From: Neurospora crassa OR74A
Taxonomy: Eukaryota > Ascomycota > Sordariomycetes > Sordariales > Sordariaceae
Reading direction: 5' to 3'
DNA length: 64,000 nt
Assembly (NCBI RefSeq): GCF_000182925.2
Contig: NC_026501.1
Span: forward strand, 3,472,001 to 3,536,000
Notes under the pieces: model-generated
Told to the model about the DNA's origin: nothing
The model's input: only the letters and a program-made list of their open reading frames with translations
Databases searched by the model: none
Shown here: positions 44,185-55,862 of the stretch, one piece after another
Position numbering within the stretch: position 1 is the first letter of the stretch
How the letters are laid out: each line of letters begins with the position of its first letter
Program-made: the position numbers and the translations under genes

Positions 44185-46299
44185 ATGGCGACCAAGTCGT
44201 CTTCAGCAGCCGCTGCCGGCGGAAAGAGAAAGGCGTTCGGCAAGCATAACGAGGATGGCCGTACAAAAGCAGTAAAGACCACTTCTGGCAAGAAACACAT
44301 CAAGGCCGAAGCCGAAGACAATGAATCCTCCGATGAAAGCTCAGACGCCGAGTTCCACACAGGAGAGACCACAACATCCACGCCCAATGAGTCCGGCAAT
44401 GGCTCCAACGAGACCAAGTCTGGTACGTTGTCTCTCTTTACCATATCTGCCCCATGATGACCGAACCTCGCTCTGTTATTTGACTAACACAACGCAGGCA
44501 CAAGCTCCAGGGAGGCGCACGCCAAGCAAAAACAACTCGCCCAAGAACGCAAGAACGCGAAGCCACTGGCCGATGAGGTGCACCGTACCAAGAAGCTGTG
44601 GGAGAAGCTCCGTCGCAAGTCGCATGTGCCTAAGGAGGAGCGCCAACAGCTCGTTGAGGAGTTGTTCACCATCATAACTGGCCGCATCAAGGACTTTGTC
44701 CTAAAGCACGATGCTGTCCGTGCCGTCCAGACCGCCGTCAAGTACGCCACCCCGGTTCAGCGTAGGCAGATTGCGAAGGAACTTCAAGGAACCTATGCGC
44801 AGCTCGCCGAGAGCAGGTATGCCAAGTTCCTGATCGGCAAGCTTCTGGTGCAGAACGACAAGGAGATCCGCGACATCATCGTCCCCGAGTTTTACGGCAA
44901 AGTTCGCAAGCTCATCAACCATGCTGAGGGTTCCTGGATTCTGGACGATGTCTACCGCGGTGTTGCGACCAAGGAGCAAAAGGCCAACCTCCTTCGCGAG
45001 TGGTACGGTCCCGAGTTTGCTCTGTTTAGGCAACCCAAGGGTACCGAGGTCACTGGCGATCTCTCCAAGATTTTGGCTGACGAGCCCAGCAAGAGGACAA
45101 CGGCGATGAAGTACCTTTTTGACATGGCCAATGGCCTCATTCAAAAGAAAATGACTGGTTTCACCATGCTCCACGACGCTCTGTTGCAGTACTTCCTCAA
45201 CCTTAACCCCGAAAGCGAAGAGTTCAAGGAGTTCTTTGAGACTATTAAGGAGGATGAGACCGGCGACTTGCTCAAAAACATGGCATTCACCAAGTCTGGC
45301 GCCCGCCTCGTGTGCTTGCTCCTTGCGCACGGAACCGCCAAGGACCGCAAGCAGCTGCTCAAGGCCTACAAGGACACCTACCAGCTCATGAGTGGTGACA
45401 ATCACGCGCACGCGATCATCCTCGCCGCCTACGATCTCCTTGATGACACTGTCCTCACGTCCAAGACGATCTTCTCCGAGATTCTTGGCAAGAATGAAGA
45501 GAAGGATGCCGAGCACGTCATCTTTCTCGCTAACGACCTCAACGCGCGCACGACGGTATTATATCTCTTTGAGGGAATGTCCAAAGCGTTGTTCCCTGCC
45601 AGCCACGCCACCGACCTGGAGATTCTGAAGGAGATTCACGAGATCCGCACCAAGACCAGCAAGAAGGACGCCGAGGTTAGGCGTAAGGAGTTGGTGACGG
45701 CCATGTCGCCTCAGCTCCTTGCGGCCATCGCAAGCTCACCCGCCGACCTGGTGGCCACCTCTTTCGGTTGCCAGTTTGTTACTGATGTTTTGCTTTCGGC
45801 GACTGGAGATAAGAAGGCCGCGTTGGAGGCTATTGCCTCTACTGCCGGTGGCGATCCCAACGCTGAGGCGCCCAAGGATGCCTACCAAGCTCTTCCCCCT
45901 CACATCTCGACAACCATTCACGGTGGCCGCATGTTCAAGACACTGATTGCTGGCGGCCGGTTTGACAAGGCCACAGGCAGCATCCAGAAGGTCGACCCCC
46001 CGCTCAACTTCGCCGACCTTCTCTATCCCGTCATCAAGGACCACATTGTACAATGGGCCACCGGCCCTAGCTCTTGGACGGTGCTAGCTATGCTCGAGGC
46101 TTCCGACTTCTCATCGAAGAAGGAGCTCCTCAAGACCCTCAAGTCCAACAAGAAGGCCCTTATCAAGGCCGCAACTGAAGCACCGGCGTCGAAGAAGGAA
46201 GAGATGGAGGAGAAGCCAAAGGCTAAGAAGGGCAAGAATGCTTCTGCCCCCAAGGGCAACCAGGGCTCGAAGCTCCTTTTAGAGAAGCTCGATGCCTAG
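44185..46299 (+). CDS. puf6: Pumilio-like ribosome biogenesis factor Puf6
   Basis: Exons 44185-44422 and 44498-46299, giving 679 residues. Intron 1 has donor GTACGT, branch TGACTAAC and acceptor GCAG. The N-terminus is Lys/Asp/Ser-rich (nuclear/nucleolar type). PUF-type helical repeats run from about residue 120 (VLKHDAVRAVQTAVKY, AESRYAKFLIGKLL, TKSGARLVCLLL). A C-terminal CPL region and a Lys-rich end with KKGKNASAPKGNQ follow. Puf6 is a nucleolar protein needed for 60S subunit maturation and, in yeast, for ASH1 mRNA repression. Length matches the yeast and Drosophila Penguin family. Confidence 0.92.
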
Positions 46300-47552
46300 G
46301 TTGAGGAAATTGTAGGCGTCGCATGGCTATAGTGACAAAAGTGGACGGTAGCCACAGGTTGACTAAATACCCCTTTTATGTTGTTTACTTTGTCAATGCG
46401 ATTTTGTTGGGCCCCGCGTAATTTGCGGTTGACTGATAGCCCTGTTTACAAGTCTGGACATGTTATATATGATTGCATAGAGAAAAGCTTGCTTCCAGAC
46501 TTCCCTGATGGTTCAGATATGACGCTTGAAACAGGCCGTGGCCTACTTGGAGTGAGGTAAATCATAATTAACCAGACAGGAGCGAGACAACTTTCTTATA
46601 TTCGCCATTCCGGACCTTGGAAGGCCTTATTATCATACGACCTTCACATTGAACCACTTGTACCACAATTTTCGAGGGACACAACCTCCCCATATCAACA
46701 TGGCGTGTAGAGGCAAAGTGCTGTGCAAACATTTTGACTGCGGCACCAAGACCGACATATATCGGGTTCACCGTCACTTGATGGCTAAGTGCCGCTTGGA
46801 AACCGAATAGAAGAACGGAACTGCCTCAAGGCTACACCCGTGCAAGGCCGCGTATATCCTTGTGCAACGGCCAGCTCACTGAGCGACCATGGCCTGACGG
46901 CCTTGCCATATCTGCTGTTCTAGTAGGTAAGACGAGGGTTTCCGAACGGGCAGCCAGCCATGGGTGTCCTCGGTTTGCGTTCCGCCAGGCTTGAAAGCCT
47001 TCTTCTCTTTTCGTCGAGATCACATGAGGCACGAGGCCAGACATCTCGGTTCGTTGGCCGGGTTGGAGTTGACGAATATATCGAATTACCACTTAGTGTC
47101 CGTAGCCTATTTCATCCCAACAGTCATACCATAAGGGGTATCTGCGCTCCCTGAACCCCTCCCAGATTCCCGGGCACCAGTGGGGAGACCGCGGCTGGGG
47201 AAACATACAAGTGTCGTTTCCTTCCTCAGGTTGCCGTCGCTTGCTCTTTCCACTTTGGTGGTTCGTCCCTCCACCGCTATCTACGAGTGCCACTCCCTCT
47301 TGCTGTTTGCTCTCCCCTCTTCCTTTCCTTCAACTCTCCATTCCACTTTCTTCTTGCTCGAGCCGATACCTTCCCTTCCATTTCAGCCCAGTTGGAGTTG
47401 TCACTCTTTCGCCGTCGCCACCGCTTCCAACGCGGGCTTCGAACTCAACCTCGGACTATTCTGTACCCAAACGCCTTCCTCACCATCCATTCTGGATAGG
47501 TTCCCAGGCACGACCAGTCTCTCTCACCCGACCGAGTAAGAACCTCGAAGCC
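46300..47552. other. PUF6 downstream and upstream of the membrane protein gene
   Basis: 1.25 kb. 47210-47552 is CT-rich and probably the leader of the next gene; the open frame there joins the gene frame but reads like untranslated pyrimidine-rich sequence. Confidence 0.5.
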
Positions 47553-48617
47553 ATGGCATTGGATTTGTCCAGGAAGCCTCCTCGCGTACGCCTCCCTGAA
47601 GCAGTCCCGTTGGTCGCTCAGAGGGATGGCGGAAACTGCCCTAAGGGTTACCAATGGTACACATGCAACGTGGCCCAGGGCATTCCCTATGCTGGCTGTT
47701 GTGCGATGGATCCCTGCCGCCCGGATATGGTCGACTGCCCTGATCGGTATAAACCTGGTGGTGAAGATACCACGACTACCATAACAAAAACTGCCACTGC
47801 CACTGCCTCTGCCTTTACCAGCACGGAATCTGACAAAGAGCCATCGTGGACAAGCACGACTTCCGACACTTCCTCAACAAGCACTATCAGTAGTGCGTCA
47901 TCAACCCCCAGCGCCACGGTCACTGCCACTCCCGATGCACCGCCCATTGTAGTCCACAAGGAACTTTCAGCTGGCGCCATAGCGGGGATCGCAGTAGGCT
48001 GCTCCCTGGCCTTCATCTTCTTCGCCATCTCAGTTTGTATGTGGTGGGGCCGACGACGAGCGAAGAAAGATGAGAAAAAGGACGCCATGGAAACTGCAAA
48101 CGTTTCGTCGTTCCTGGGCCCAACCGACCGAAGCAACCCAGCCGAAACGAGACAAGATAAGAACGTATCCCAGTCTGGCTTCCATTTCCCGCTTGGAAGC
48201 TACCAACCGGTTCCCACACGTGTTCCTTGCGAGTACAGAGGACAAGGTAAGCGAACTCCATTCCCCGAGCATCAGACGTAACGCAGTCGCAGTGGGCCAG
48301 CAGGGATTTCTATATTGACCAAAACTCTAGACCCGACAAGCTCGGGATCCCCAACCAACACGAACTGGCCAGTCTCGCCGATGGACTATGAAAGTCACCG
48401 TTTCAGCGGAGCGACGACTATGTCGACACCAGCGAGTCACAACAGTGCAAGCACTCCGGCCAGCCCGAACTACCCATCGCGAAGTGCTTCGGAACTCGAC
48501 TCGACCCAGGCGTACCAGCAGGGTGGATGGGGCAAAAGGTTCGAGCCCATGCACGAAATCCCCGAGCTTGAAAGCAATGAGAGGCCACCGCAACACACCC
48601 GGGGCCCGAACAACTAG
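47553..48617 (+). CDS. Single-pass membrane protein with small Cys-rich ectodomain
   Basis: Exons 47553-48246 and 48331-48617, 326 residues (phase 1 join, GAC CCG ACA). Starts at ATGGCATTGG with MALDLSRKPP; the open frame extends upstream but that part is leader-like. Residues 30-70 hold a seven-cysteine cluster (NCPKGYQWYTCN, YAGCCAMDPC, DCPD). A Ser/Thr stalk follows, then a membrane segment at about 138-163 (AGAIAGIAVGCSLAFIFFAI) followed by WWGRRRAKK, a positive-inside stop-transfer. The cytoplasmic tail of about 160 residues is polar. There is no clear cleavable signal peptide. The layout recalls surface sensors or mid-like proteins of filamentous ascomycetes; I do not recognise a named family. 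Confidence 0.75.
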
Positions 48618-49271
48618 AGCACTCCATCGGACTGAGCAAGGACACACGATGGCTTGATTCTGAAGTCGGTGAGCGGACGGGTTTCATGAGAGCCTACAAC
48701 GTCCTGCCACACAAGAGACGCTGAAGAACGCGATTAGCTTCCACGAGAGAAGCAATTCCAAGCACGGAACGCTCTTGGAGGAACGGGATATGCTCGAGCT
48801 TCATGACTGATTCGGGCTATCAATCTAGGCACATCAATGACGCAGGTGACGTGGAGGACACTTACTCCGACTCACCAGGATATTGTCCTGGCTCTCATCT
48901 TGCCTGGAAAAGCACCAATTGCTATGGGATCACCCGAGCGAAGGACTGGAATACCGTGGTAAACAAGAAATGATAGATGGTCTATTGATCAAAAAGCGGC
49001 CCTTAGACGCCAAACCATGCATTTTCCCCCCTTCCGTAACCAGTCCTGACAACCATGATCCAGCTTGGTGGCCCCGTAGTCTTTTATTTTTCTTTTGTAA
49101 AAGAAATCACCGGTCTCCCACACTGTTCGGTCATCTCCCAGGCGAGCAAGTTATGCAGTGTGTCGTAAAGAAAAATCTTAGCAAATAGAAACAGAGGAGA
49201 GGAACAAAAGAAGCAACCCAACCTCATTACCAGTTGCTGTCCTACAAAATGACTCTCTCAGGTGTGCCCTC
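48618..49271. other. Convergent intergenic before RPB4
   Basis: 654 bp, presumably the two 3' UTRs. No gene recognised. Confidence 0.5.
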
Positions 49272-49782
49272 CTAGGTGCTCATGAGCTTGGCCATCTCGT
49301 CCAGCAATTCTTGTAGCTCATCATCGGTGATCTTGTCCGCCAGGGAGGGGATCAGCGTCTTGCACTCGTCGGCACTATCGCAACAGAGTGATCCTAGGTA
49401 GCCAACCACAAAAAGAGTCAGTCAGTCGCATCGTATCACTTCCCTTTGACTAGGCAACCATACCAATCTGCGCCCTCTCGAACTTGGTCAGCTCCTTACG
49501 CGCGCTCAACAATCTCTCCACGGCCTCGACGTTCTCCTTCTGCTTAAACCGCGCGAACGCGTCCAGGTAGTCGAGCGTCTTGTTCAGCACGTCCGTCTCG
49601 TTGCGGTCCTTGCGGTCCTTGCGGCGCTTGGTCATGAGCGCGTTGATGACGAGGGAAGCCTCTGAGAGGGTGAGCGTGTCCACGTCCTGAAACTCGCCCA
49701 GCTTCAACACCGCCGAAGCTTCCTCCTCGCCGGGAGGGGGCGGCTTGGAGCGCGAGGTAGGGGCGTGGTGTTGGTCCGACAT
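49272..49782 (-). CDS. rpb4: DNA-directed RNA polymerase II subunit RPB4
   Basis: Exons 49782-49464 and 49393-49272, 146 residues. The N-terminal 25 residues are polar. Then come LGEFQDVDTLTLSEASLVIN, the RPB4/HRDC start typical of the family, and LDYLDAFARFKQKENVEAVERLL. The second exon gives SLCCDSADECKTLIPSL and ITDDELQELLDEM, the conserved end that packs on RPB7. With RPB7 it forms the stalk of RNA polymerase II, used in initiation and in mRNA export and decay coupling. The intron is 70 bp. Confidence 0.93.
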
Positions 49783-51572
49783 TATTTGAAGTTGAGGGTT
49801 GGTTGGTTCGTTCGTTCGTTCGTTCACTTGTTCACTTGTGCGTATTGTTTGTTGGTTTTGTCATCTGGTGATGGGAGCGTGCGCGCCGCTGGCTGGCTGA
49901 CCTGGCGTTCTGGACAAGAAAGACGGTATTCGGATTGATGCACTCGCTACCGGGAGGGAATTTGATCCAGATTGCCGATTCGTTTGGCCGGCAGTGTGAG
50001 CCTCTTGGAGATTCTTGTCTTGTTTGCGGCGCCTTCGACGTTGGGGTTCTTGTGGGCTTGAGTCCTGCTGAGCCTTCCAAGCTACGGTTGTTGCGCTCGA
50101 GTGTTGGTGGTGGTACTGGCTGAGCTGTTCGAGAACGAAGGCGCTGTATTCGGTGTTTCGAGGAAACGTATGCTTGAAGTATCAAGGTGGTCGTCGGCTT
50201 GTACTTTTGGCAATCAAGATTTGGCGTTGAATGATTGAGGTTATTGAGCACCTGGACGGAATTGTCACTGGGAGGTTCCAGGTTGGGGGGGTCTTTGTTT
50301 GCCGGCCGTGGCCCCTGTGCGGCACTGCGTTCACTGTACAAATGGTACCGACAGAACAGCTTCATGCTTACATACACTACACAGCGTAAGATACTCGTCA
50401 GGTCCCACTAGTCTGACGGTCGGTTTTGAAGACCTGACGAGTACAGTTATAGGTACATATTTCGTCAAACGAATTGGCATCAACATCACTAACATCTACA
50501 ATGCACTCCTGACTATTAGCTCGAGACCTCAGGTCAACACGTGTCCAGGCGTTTCCACATCCACTTTATGTACGTTTTTTATTTCTCGACTATGTAAGTT
50601 TATTGAGTTAGTCATATGTTCAATCAAGTACTGGTATTCATGTCTGGCTGATAATCCTGCAAGTCGAAGTATCATTACGGCTTTGAGGACCGGTTGGCAC
50701 CGACGAGTCTCACTCAGTCCGCAAGCCAAGCTGATAAACAAACCAGTATCGGACTGTACCAAAACAAAAGAGGAGCATGTTGACAACTTACCTTTGTTTG
50801 TAATTCATCCCAACTCGAACTCTGGTATGAGATTGGTGTTGTATTTGCGTCTTCTTCCTTTTACATTCTTAATTTTCATCTTTGAATACCACCCCCCCCC
50901 CCCCCCCCCCTTCCTTTTTTTTTCTTTTTCTTGAGGGGGGTTTTCTTTCTTCTTCCCCTTTTTTTCTTCTTTTTCTTCTTCTTTTTTGTATTGAGCCAAA
51001 ACCTACGCTTAGTCATGTTTTCATATTTATATCTTTTGTTTTCTACGTTCTGCGCGGAACATCTGGGAACTGGTGGGTATTCCATGCCGAACCAAGCGCT
51101 TACATCCATCCCATCGTGACATGACACTCGGCGCTCTGCCCTGCGGACGGAACGAAAAGGACATAATGGTTATTTAACATACGAGTTACTCTCCCCTTAT
51201 CGTCCAAGGCTGGCGGCTCCCTGGGCCATTTGTTTCACTTCCGCTTCGTTCCTCACGCCCGCCCTGCCTTGTTCATGGGATCTTGAAAAGTCGATGTGCC
51301 AAACCGGGCGTAGCACTTCATGACTGGAAATTTCCCCGCAAACCTGCCTCTCAATGCATCCCTGACCTATATGTGTCCTCATCTTTCAATCAGGCTATCC
51401 GTCTCGCTCTTGCTAAAGACGCCACCATGCCCCAGGCCTCGACAAATCGAGCACGAACAAACCAGAACCGCGAATGCTCCCAGTCAGACTGTGGAACGAG
51501 AGGCATAATAGCCTCAGCAGTTATGTGAAGGGAATCCCAATCACATCCATCCCCCCGCCTTCATCATTCTGC
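49783..51572. other. RPB4 upstream / PP2A downstream interval with homopolymer tracts
   Basis: 1.8 kb. C19 at 50892-50910, followed by T and CTT-rich runs to about 50990, forms a long polypyrimidine strand. GTTCGTTCGTTCGTTC near 49807-49822 lies in the RPB4 leader. Open frames here (up to 211 codons on plus, 181 on minus) have low-complexity or arginine/proline-skewed content and no motif; I take them as non-coding. Confidence 0.5.
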
Positions 51573-52311
51573 CTACAACGCGGAAAAGACAAATAGCTGT
51601 GGGAAAGATGGTTAGCTATCAATAGGGCCCAGATGAGGATGCGGTTAAGAACTAGCGGGGCAAGAACTTACGTTGTTGGTTGCTGCGATGGCGATGCTGT
51701 CCTCGAACGGATGCCAGCTCATATGGAGAATCTTCTTGTTGAAGTCGATTTGATCGGCGTCTGTCTCTTTACGCATCCTTTGGCCCTGGCCTGCCGCTGC
51801 CGGGCTTCCTGCCCGTGAATTTCCCTTCTTACCACCGTTAGCTGTGGGACTTGTCGACGAATTAATGGGTGTCGGCACCCCAACTTTCTTGGCCTTGAAC
51901 GCCGACTTATCCGCTTGCAGGACGACCTCCACCTCCTTGTCGGGATCCGATGGGTAGATCATGAAGTTGTTGTTGTAGCTTCCTGTCATTACGTTCTTGG
52001 CGTCTCCAGAGAATACAACCTCGAATTTGTCAAAAATGCTGTCATTTTCGTATGTGTCGCAGAGTCTCGGCCTGAGGTGTTCATGAATTGGAATCGTCTT
52101 GACTGGCTGCCGCTCCATGTTGACATCCCAAATCTTGACCGTCAAGTAGTCGCGAGAAAGGATATACCGGCCGTCATGGGAGAATCGAACGTCGGAGATG
52201 GAAGATATGATTTCAGAGAAGAAAGATCGGGACGATGGGTCTTCTTCTTGTTCGAACACTATACAGGGAAGAAAAAAACGAATTGTAAGCAATGATCAGC
52301 GGAGAATAGAG

Positions 52312-52345
<34 letters not shown>

Positions 52346-53659
52346 ACTTCAAACACAGTTCACCGAAATCCAACGTACTCTTTGCGTGCTGGTCGCACAA
52401 CGCCCTTTCGCGCATATCTGCCAGCTTGATTGTGCCCTTAGAACTGGCATACATGAACCAGTTGCAGCTCAGAGGGTGGAACTCTGCGGCTGTAATGACC
52501 TCTGTCAATTCCTCCATGTTCGCCGGCTTGATGTCCACAATGTTGAAGCTCTGGTCTTGGATATTCAGATTCCATAGGTTGATCCGCAAATCATCACTGC
52601 TGATGAAGGTCTCGCCATCGCTGTTGACGGAAATGCTGTTGATGTGGTACGCATGAGCATTGGCATATGTTCTCCGAGGCACGGCGGCAACGACTGTGTC
52701 GTGATGGGTAAGCCTGGGTAGCTTGAGATCGGCGGGACTGCGAAACTGAGTATGAGGTAAGGCACGAGGTGCGCCTCCACCGCCGGCTACGCTTGCAGGC
52801 GTCAAATCATGGGATAGGTTGTTCTCGGCGACAACCTTAAGCGACTTCTCGAACACTTTCCATAGCTTGATCGTCTTATCGTTTGTCGAGAGGAGGTAGT
52901 GGGAGGCATTTTGTCTCCTGCACCACTTGATTTTATTGATCTTTTCCTCAATTTCAAGGGACTTGAGGTAGTCGAACTCGGGCTCGTGGGACTGAAATTC
53001 GGTATGAAACTTGTATTCGCAGGTTTTTTTCTGTCCACAGGTAAGCAAGACATAGACAAGAAGCGGGCCAGCAAATAAGCCGGAAGGGAAAGGGGAGAGG
53101 GGGGGTTTGCCGCAACTCCACTAACCGTCTCGTTCCGTTCAAATAGCACGACTCGTCCACCCTTATCACCAGTCGCCAAGTAGTTTCCGGTGTGGTCAAA
53201 TTCTACCGTGGAGATGATATCGGCTGGTAAAGGCGGGTCAGTATGGCTGAGGGTATTGATGACGTGAGGAGGGGCATTGACGGGCTCCTGGTCGAGGGAC
53301 CCGTCGTGGGAGGAGGGGTGGGTCGTACCTTCGGTGATGTCCTCAACATCTCCCTTGTCGCCGAAGCATCTATGACAAGATCTCAGTACGATGAAGTGGG
53401 GCAAACACAGGAAAACGAGGCGACGTCTCGTATAAAGAAGAGCGTTGACGGAGAAAGGCGTAGGTCAACGTGGAGCGGAGATCGGATCCAGCCGCGGGCG
53501 CGGGTACGGGCACAGGGACAGGCACGAGCGCAATCGCACAGAGACGGACGCTCGTGAGGCAGAAGTCGACGGGGATGGAAAACATGACGGAGGGTCAAGG
53601 AGGAGTTCGACTTACTGGGTAAACTTCCATGTCGGAGAGTTGGTATCTGTTTCCACCAT
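51573..53659 (-). CDS. cdc55: Protein phosphatase 2A regulatory B subunit (B55/Cdc55/RGB-1)
   Basis: Six exons by my model: 53659-53616, 53369-53329, 53223-53126, 53030-52379, 52258-51672, 51596-51573; all phases close and give 481 residues. N-terminus [15 protein letters not shown], then [96 protein letters not shown], and C-terminal NNLFVFSAL. These are signatures of the seven-bladed WD40 B55 subunit that directs PP2A to substrates in mitosis, morphogenesis and nutrient signalling. The last exon has only 24 bases. The fourth intron contains a run of 31 T (A on the plus strand). A 60-residue insertion rich in Ser/Gly/Ala lies near the end of the fifth exon. Confidence 0.94.
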
Positions 53660-55862
53660 CTTCAACGATTCCCGGGGCCGTGGGCGATGAGATCCCCACC
53701 TCTACCAGATATGGGACAAGGACGACGAGCGGACGGAGGGACAGACGGGCAACGGCGGCAAGGGACGACGTTCCCAAGGGCGATGATGGACAAGAAGAGA
53801 TTTCACGAGCTCGAGGCGCGAAATCAAGGGATGGCGGAGAGACGGGAGTTGGAGATCTGGAGAGAGGTGCCCAACAGAGACCGGGTTAAAACACGTGGGT
53901 GCGCTATGGATGTTGTTGCAGGGAGCATATGTATGGATGAAGGTAAGGGTCGGTCGGGTAGGGAAAGACGGGAGGAAAGCAATAAGCAAACTTGGTAGGT
54001 GTTGAGGTAAGGTATGTAATGTACCTGGCTGGTGGGCGGTCGGGTGTGGTGGAAGCAGAGCCCGACCCGAGTGGTAGTAAGGTACGTAGGGCGACGAAAG
54101 GGAAGCAGACGGAGGTACGCCGGTAGCGCAGCGAGGTACCTAGGTAGCTGGGCGGAGGAGGACCTGATGGGGCCCGGGATGGAGGGTGTGAGGCTCAACG
54201 GCCAGACGGAAAACTACCTCTAAGTACCTAGTAGTGCAGCGATAAAGCGATTGAGGTGCGAACCTGAACCCAACTGAGAGAGTGTTTTTTGCCGCAGCGG
54301 CGAGACCTGGACAACTGAAGACTATGGGTGCCGACCGAGCGATAATCTGTCGTTGCTTCCTGGGAGCTGACTACCTCTGGACGTGGGCCGGTTTCCTGTT
54401 CGTGCTGCAGGTGCGCAAAGCCAAGTGAAGATGCGGGGTACGTCAAGCCGAGTGCTGTATGCGGATATGGCGTAAAGTGTTGTTGGTGAAGGGTTAGGTT
54501 GTTGCCTTTGCAAGATTGAGCAAAAGACGGATGGTGGATGGAGATGGAGATAGATGGGCCGAGATGTGGGAAGGAGCAAGCAAGGACGCCCTCATCCTGC
54601 CAGGGAGTTAAGCTTTGGCGATTGAAGGGAATGACGAGCTAGTTAGTTAGCGAGGTACGGAGTGGGCACGGGGTGGATGGGCGGGCGATGAGGTACCCTT
54701 TACTACATGCTAAGTAGGTACGTATGGTGGTAAGGTTGGCCCCTCCCTCCTCAACACAGGGGCATGGGGGCCCGTCAGCCCGTGCCCTCCATGCCCGCCC
54801 GTTCAGGCCTGCTCGGTGAATGGAAGATCTCGTCCAATACCCAGGGCCGCGCAGCTTCCACCAGTGAGCAATTGCGGGGTCCATTTATCCCGGGCGGCGA
54901 CGAGATGGCATCTGCCATGTACAACTACGAGGTAGGCTCGTAGGTATATACCTACCTACCTAGTATCAACCTCTGCGCTAGGTATTGGGTGATGGTATAC
55001 GGGCATCTACACCAGAAAGGCACACTCGCTTTGTGCCAGCTGACTAGCTATTGAACTTGGACGTATGCTATGGATCAAGAGCGCACTTTAAGTTGTCCGC
55101 ATACGTCTTCAATAGCTCATAGCAAAGTATGGTCATGACCCGGCCTCTTAACACCGCTGAGGTCCGTCTCTGGATCCCATGATGGCATCATGGCTTTATT
55201 GTGCCCATGGCATGTGTTGGCGTGTGGTCCCGTCGCTTTGTTCAATATCTCTTGAGCCTTGCCATCCAATCGAACGGCCCCCACGGGTGCAACTGCAGCT
55301 CTTTCAGCTTCCGTCTTTTGTTCACAGGTACATATTCCATCAGACATGCCAGGACTGTCTAGTTCGCGACTGGACGGAAAAGTTTGGCAGGTCTGATATC
55401 CCTGTTACATGATAGATGTCATTCAAGGTGAGGAGTCTAAACTCCCCAGACGCTGCTGTAGCCTCACGGCCATGTCGAAACGCACATGCTGCATGAATCA
55501 CCCCAAAAAAGCACGTGTGGTGTACTGGCCCGCCTTGAAACTTCGGGGTCTAGGTCTGACGTTGCGGATCTGCCGGGGAGCCGGGACTATATAAGTTACA
55601 TGATATCCACCCTCCCCCGGTCCGCATCATTGCTCGGACCTGGCCACGGCATCCTTCGTCTTCTTGGATTTTTGACAGGTCATAGGGCCCCCACCTATTG
55701 ATGTTGGGCAGCACGTTGCCGGTCCTTGATGTCTCTCCATCTCTTCCTTCTTATTATCATCTCATCGGTACGGCTCTTGTAACTCAACTCTCCCGCTTAC
55801 ACATCGATCTCAGCCCATCACTAGATTTATATGCACCCACCAATCTCATTGTGAGGTTGAAG
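53660..55862. other. Divergent intergenic between PP2A B55 and the 335-residue gene
   Basis: 2.2 kb. Contains GGTACCTAGGTA-type and ACCTACCTACCTAG motifs (54135-54150, 54950-54965). No gene is recognised; it should include both promoters. Confidence 0.5.
55588..55595 (+). promoter_or_regulatory. TATA box upstream of the 335-residue gene
   Basis: TATATAAG lies 268 bp before ATG 55863 and 106 bp before an in-frame ATG at 55701. It is a canonical core element in the right orientation. Confidence 0.4.

Noticed and set aside
44701-45516. 271-codon minus-strand frame opposite PUF6
   Set aside because: Shadow of the strongly biased PUF6 coding sequence on the other strand.
49832-50377. 181-codon minus-strand frame upstream of RPB4
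   Set aside because: No motif, overlaps the RPB4 leader; composition is unlike neighbouring genes.
50299-50934. 211-codon plus-strand frame
   Set aside because: Ends in the homopolymer tract and has no recognisable domain.
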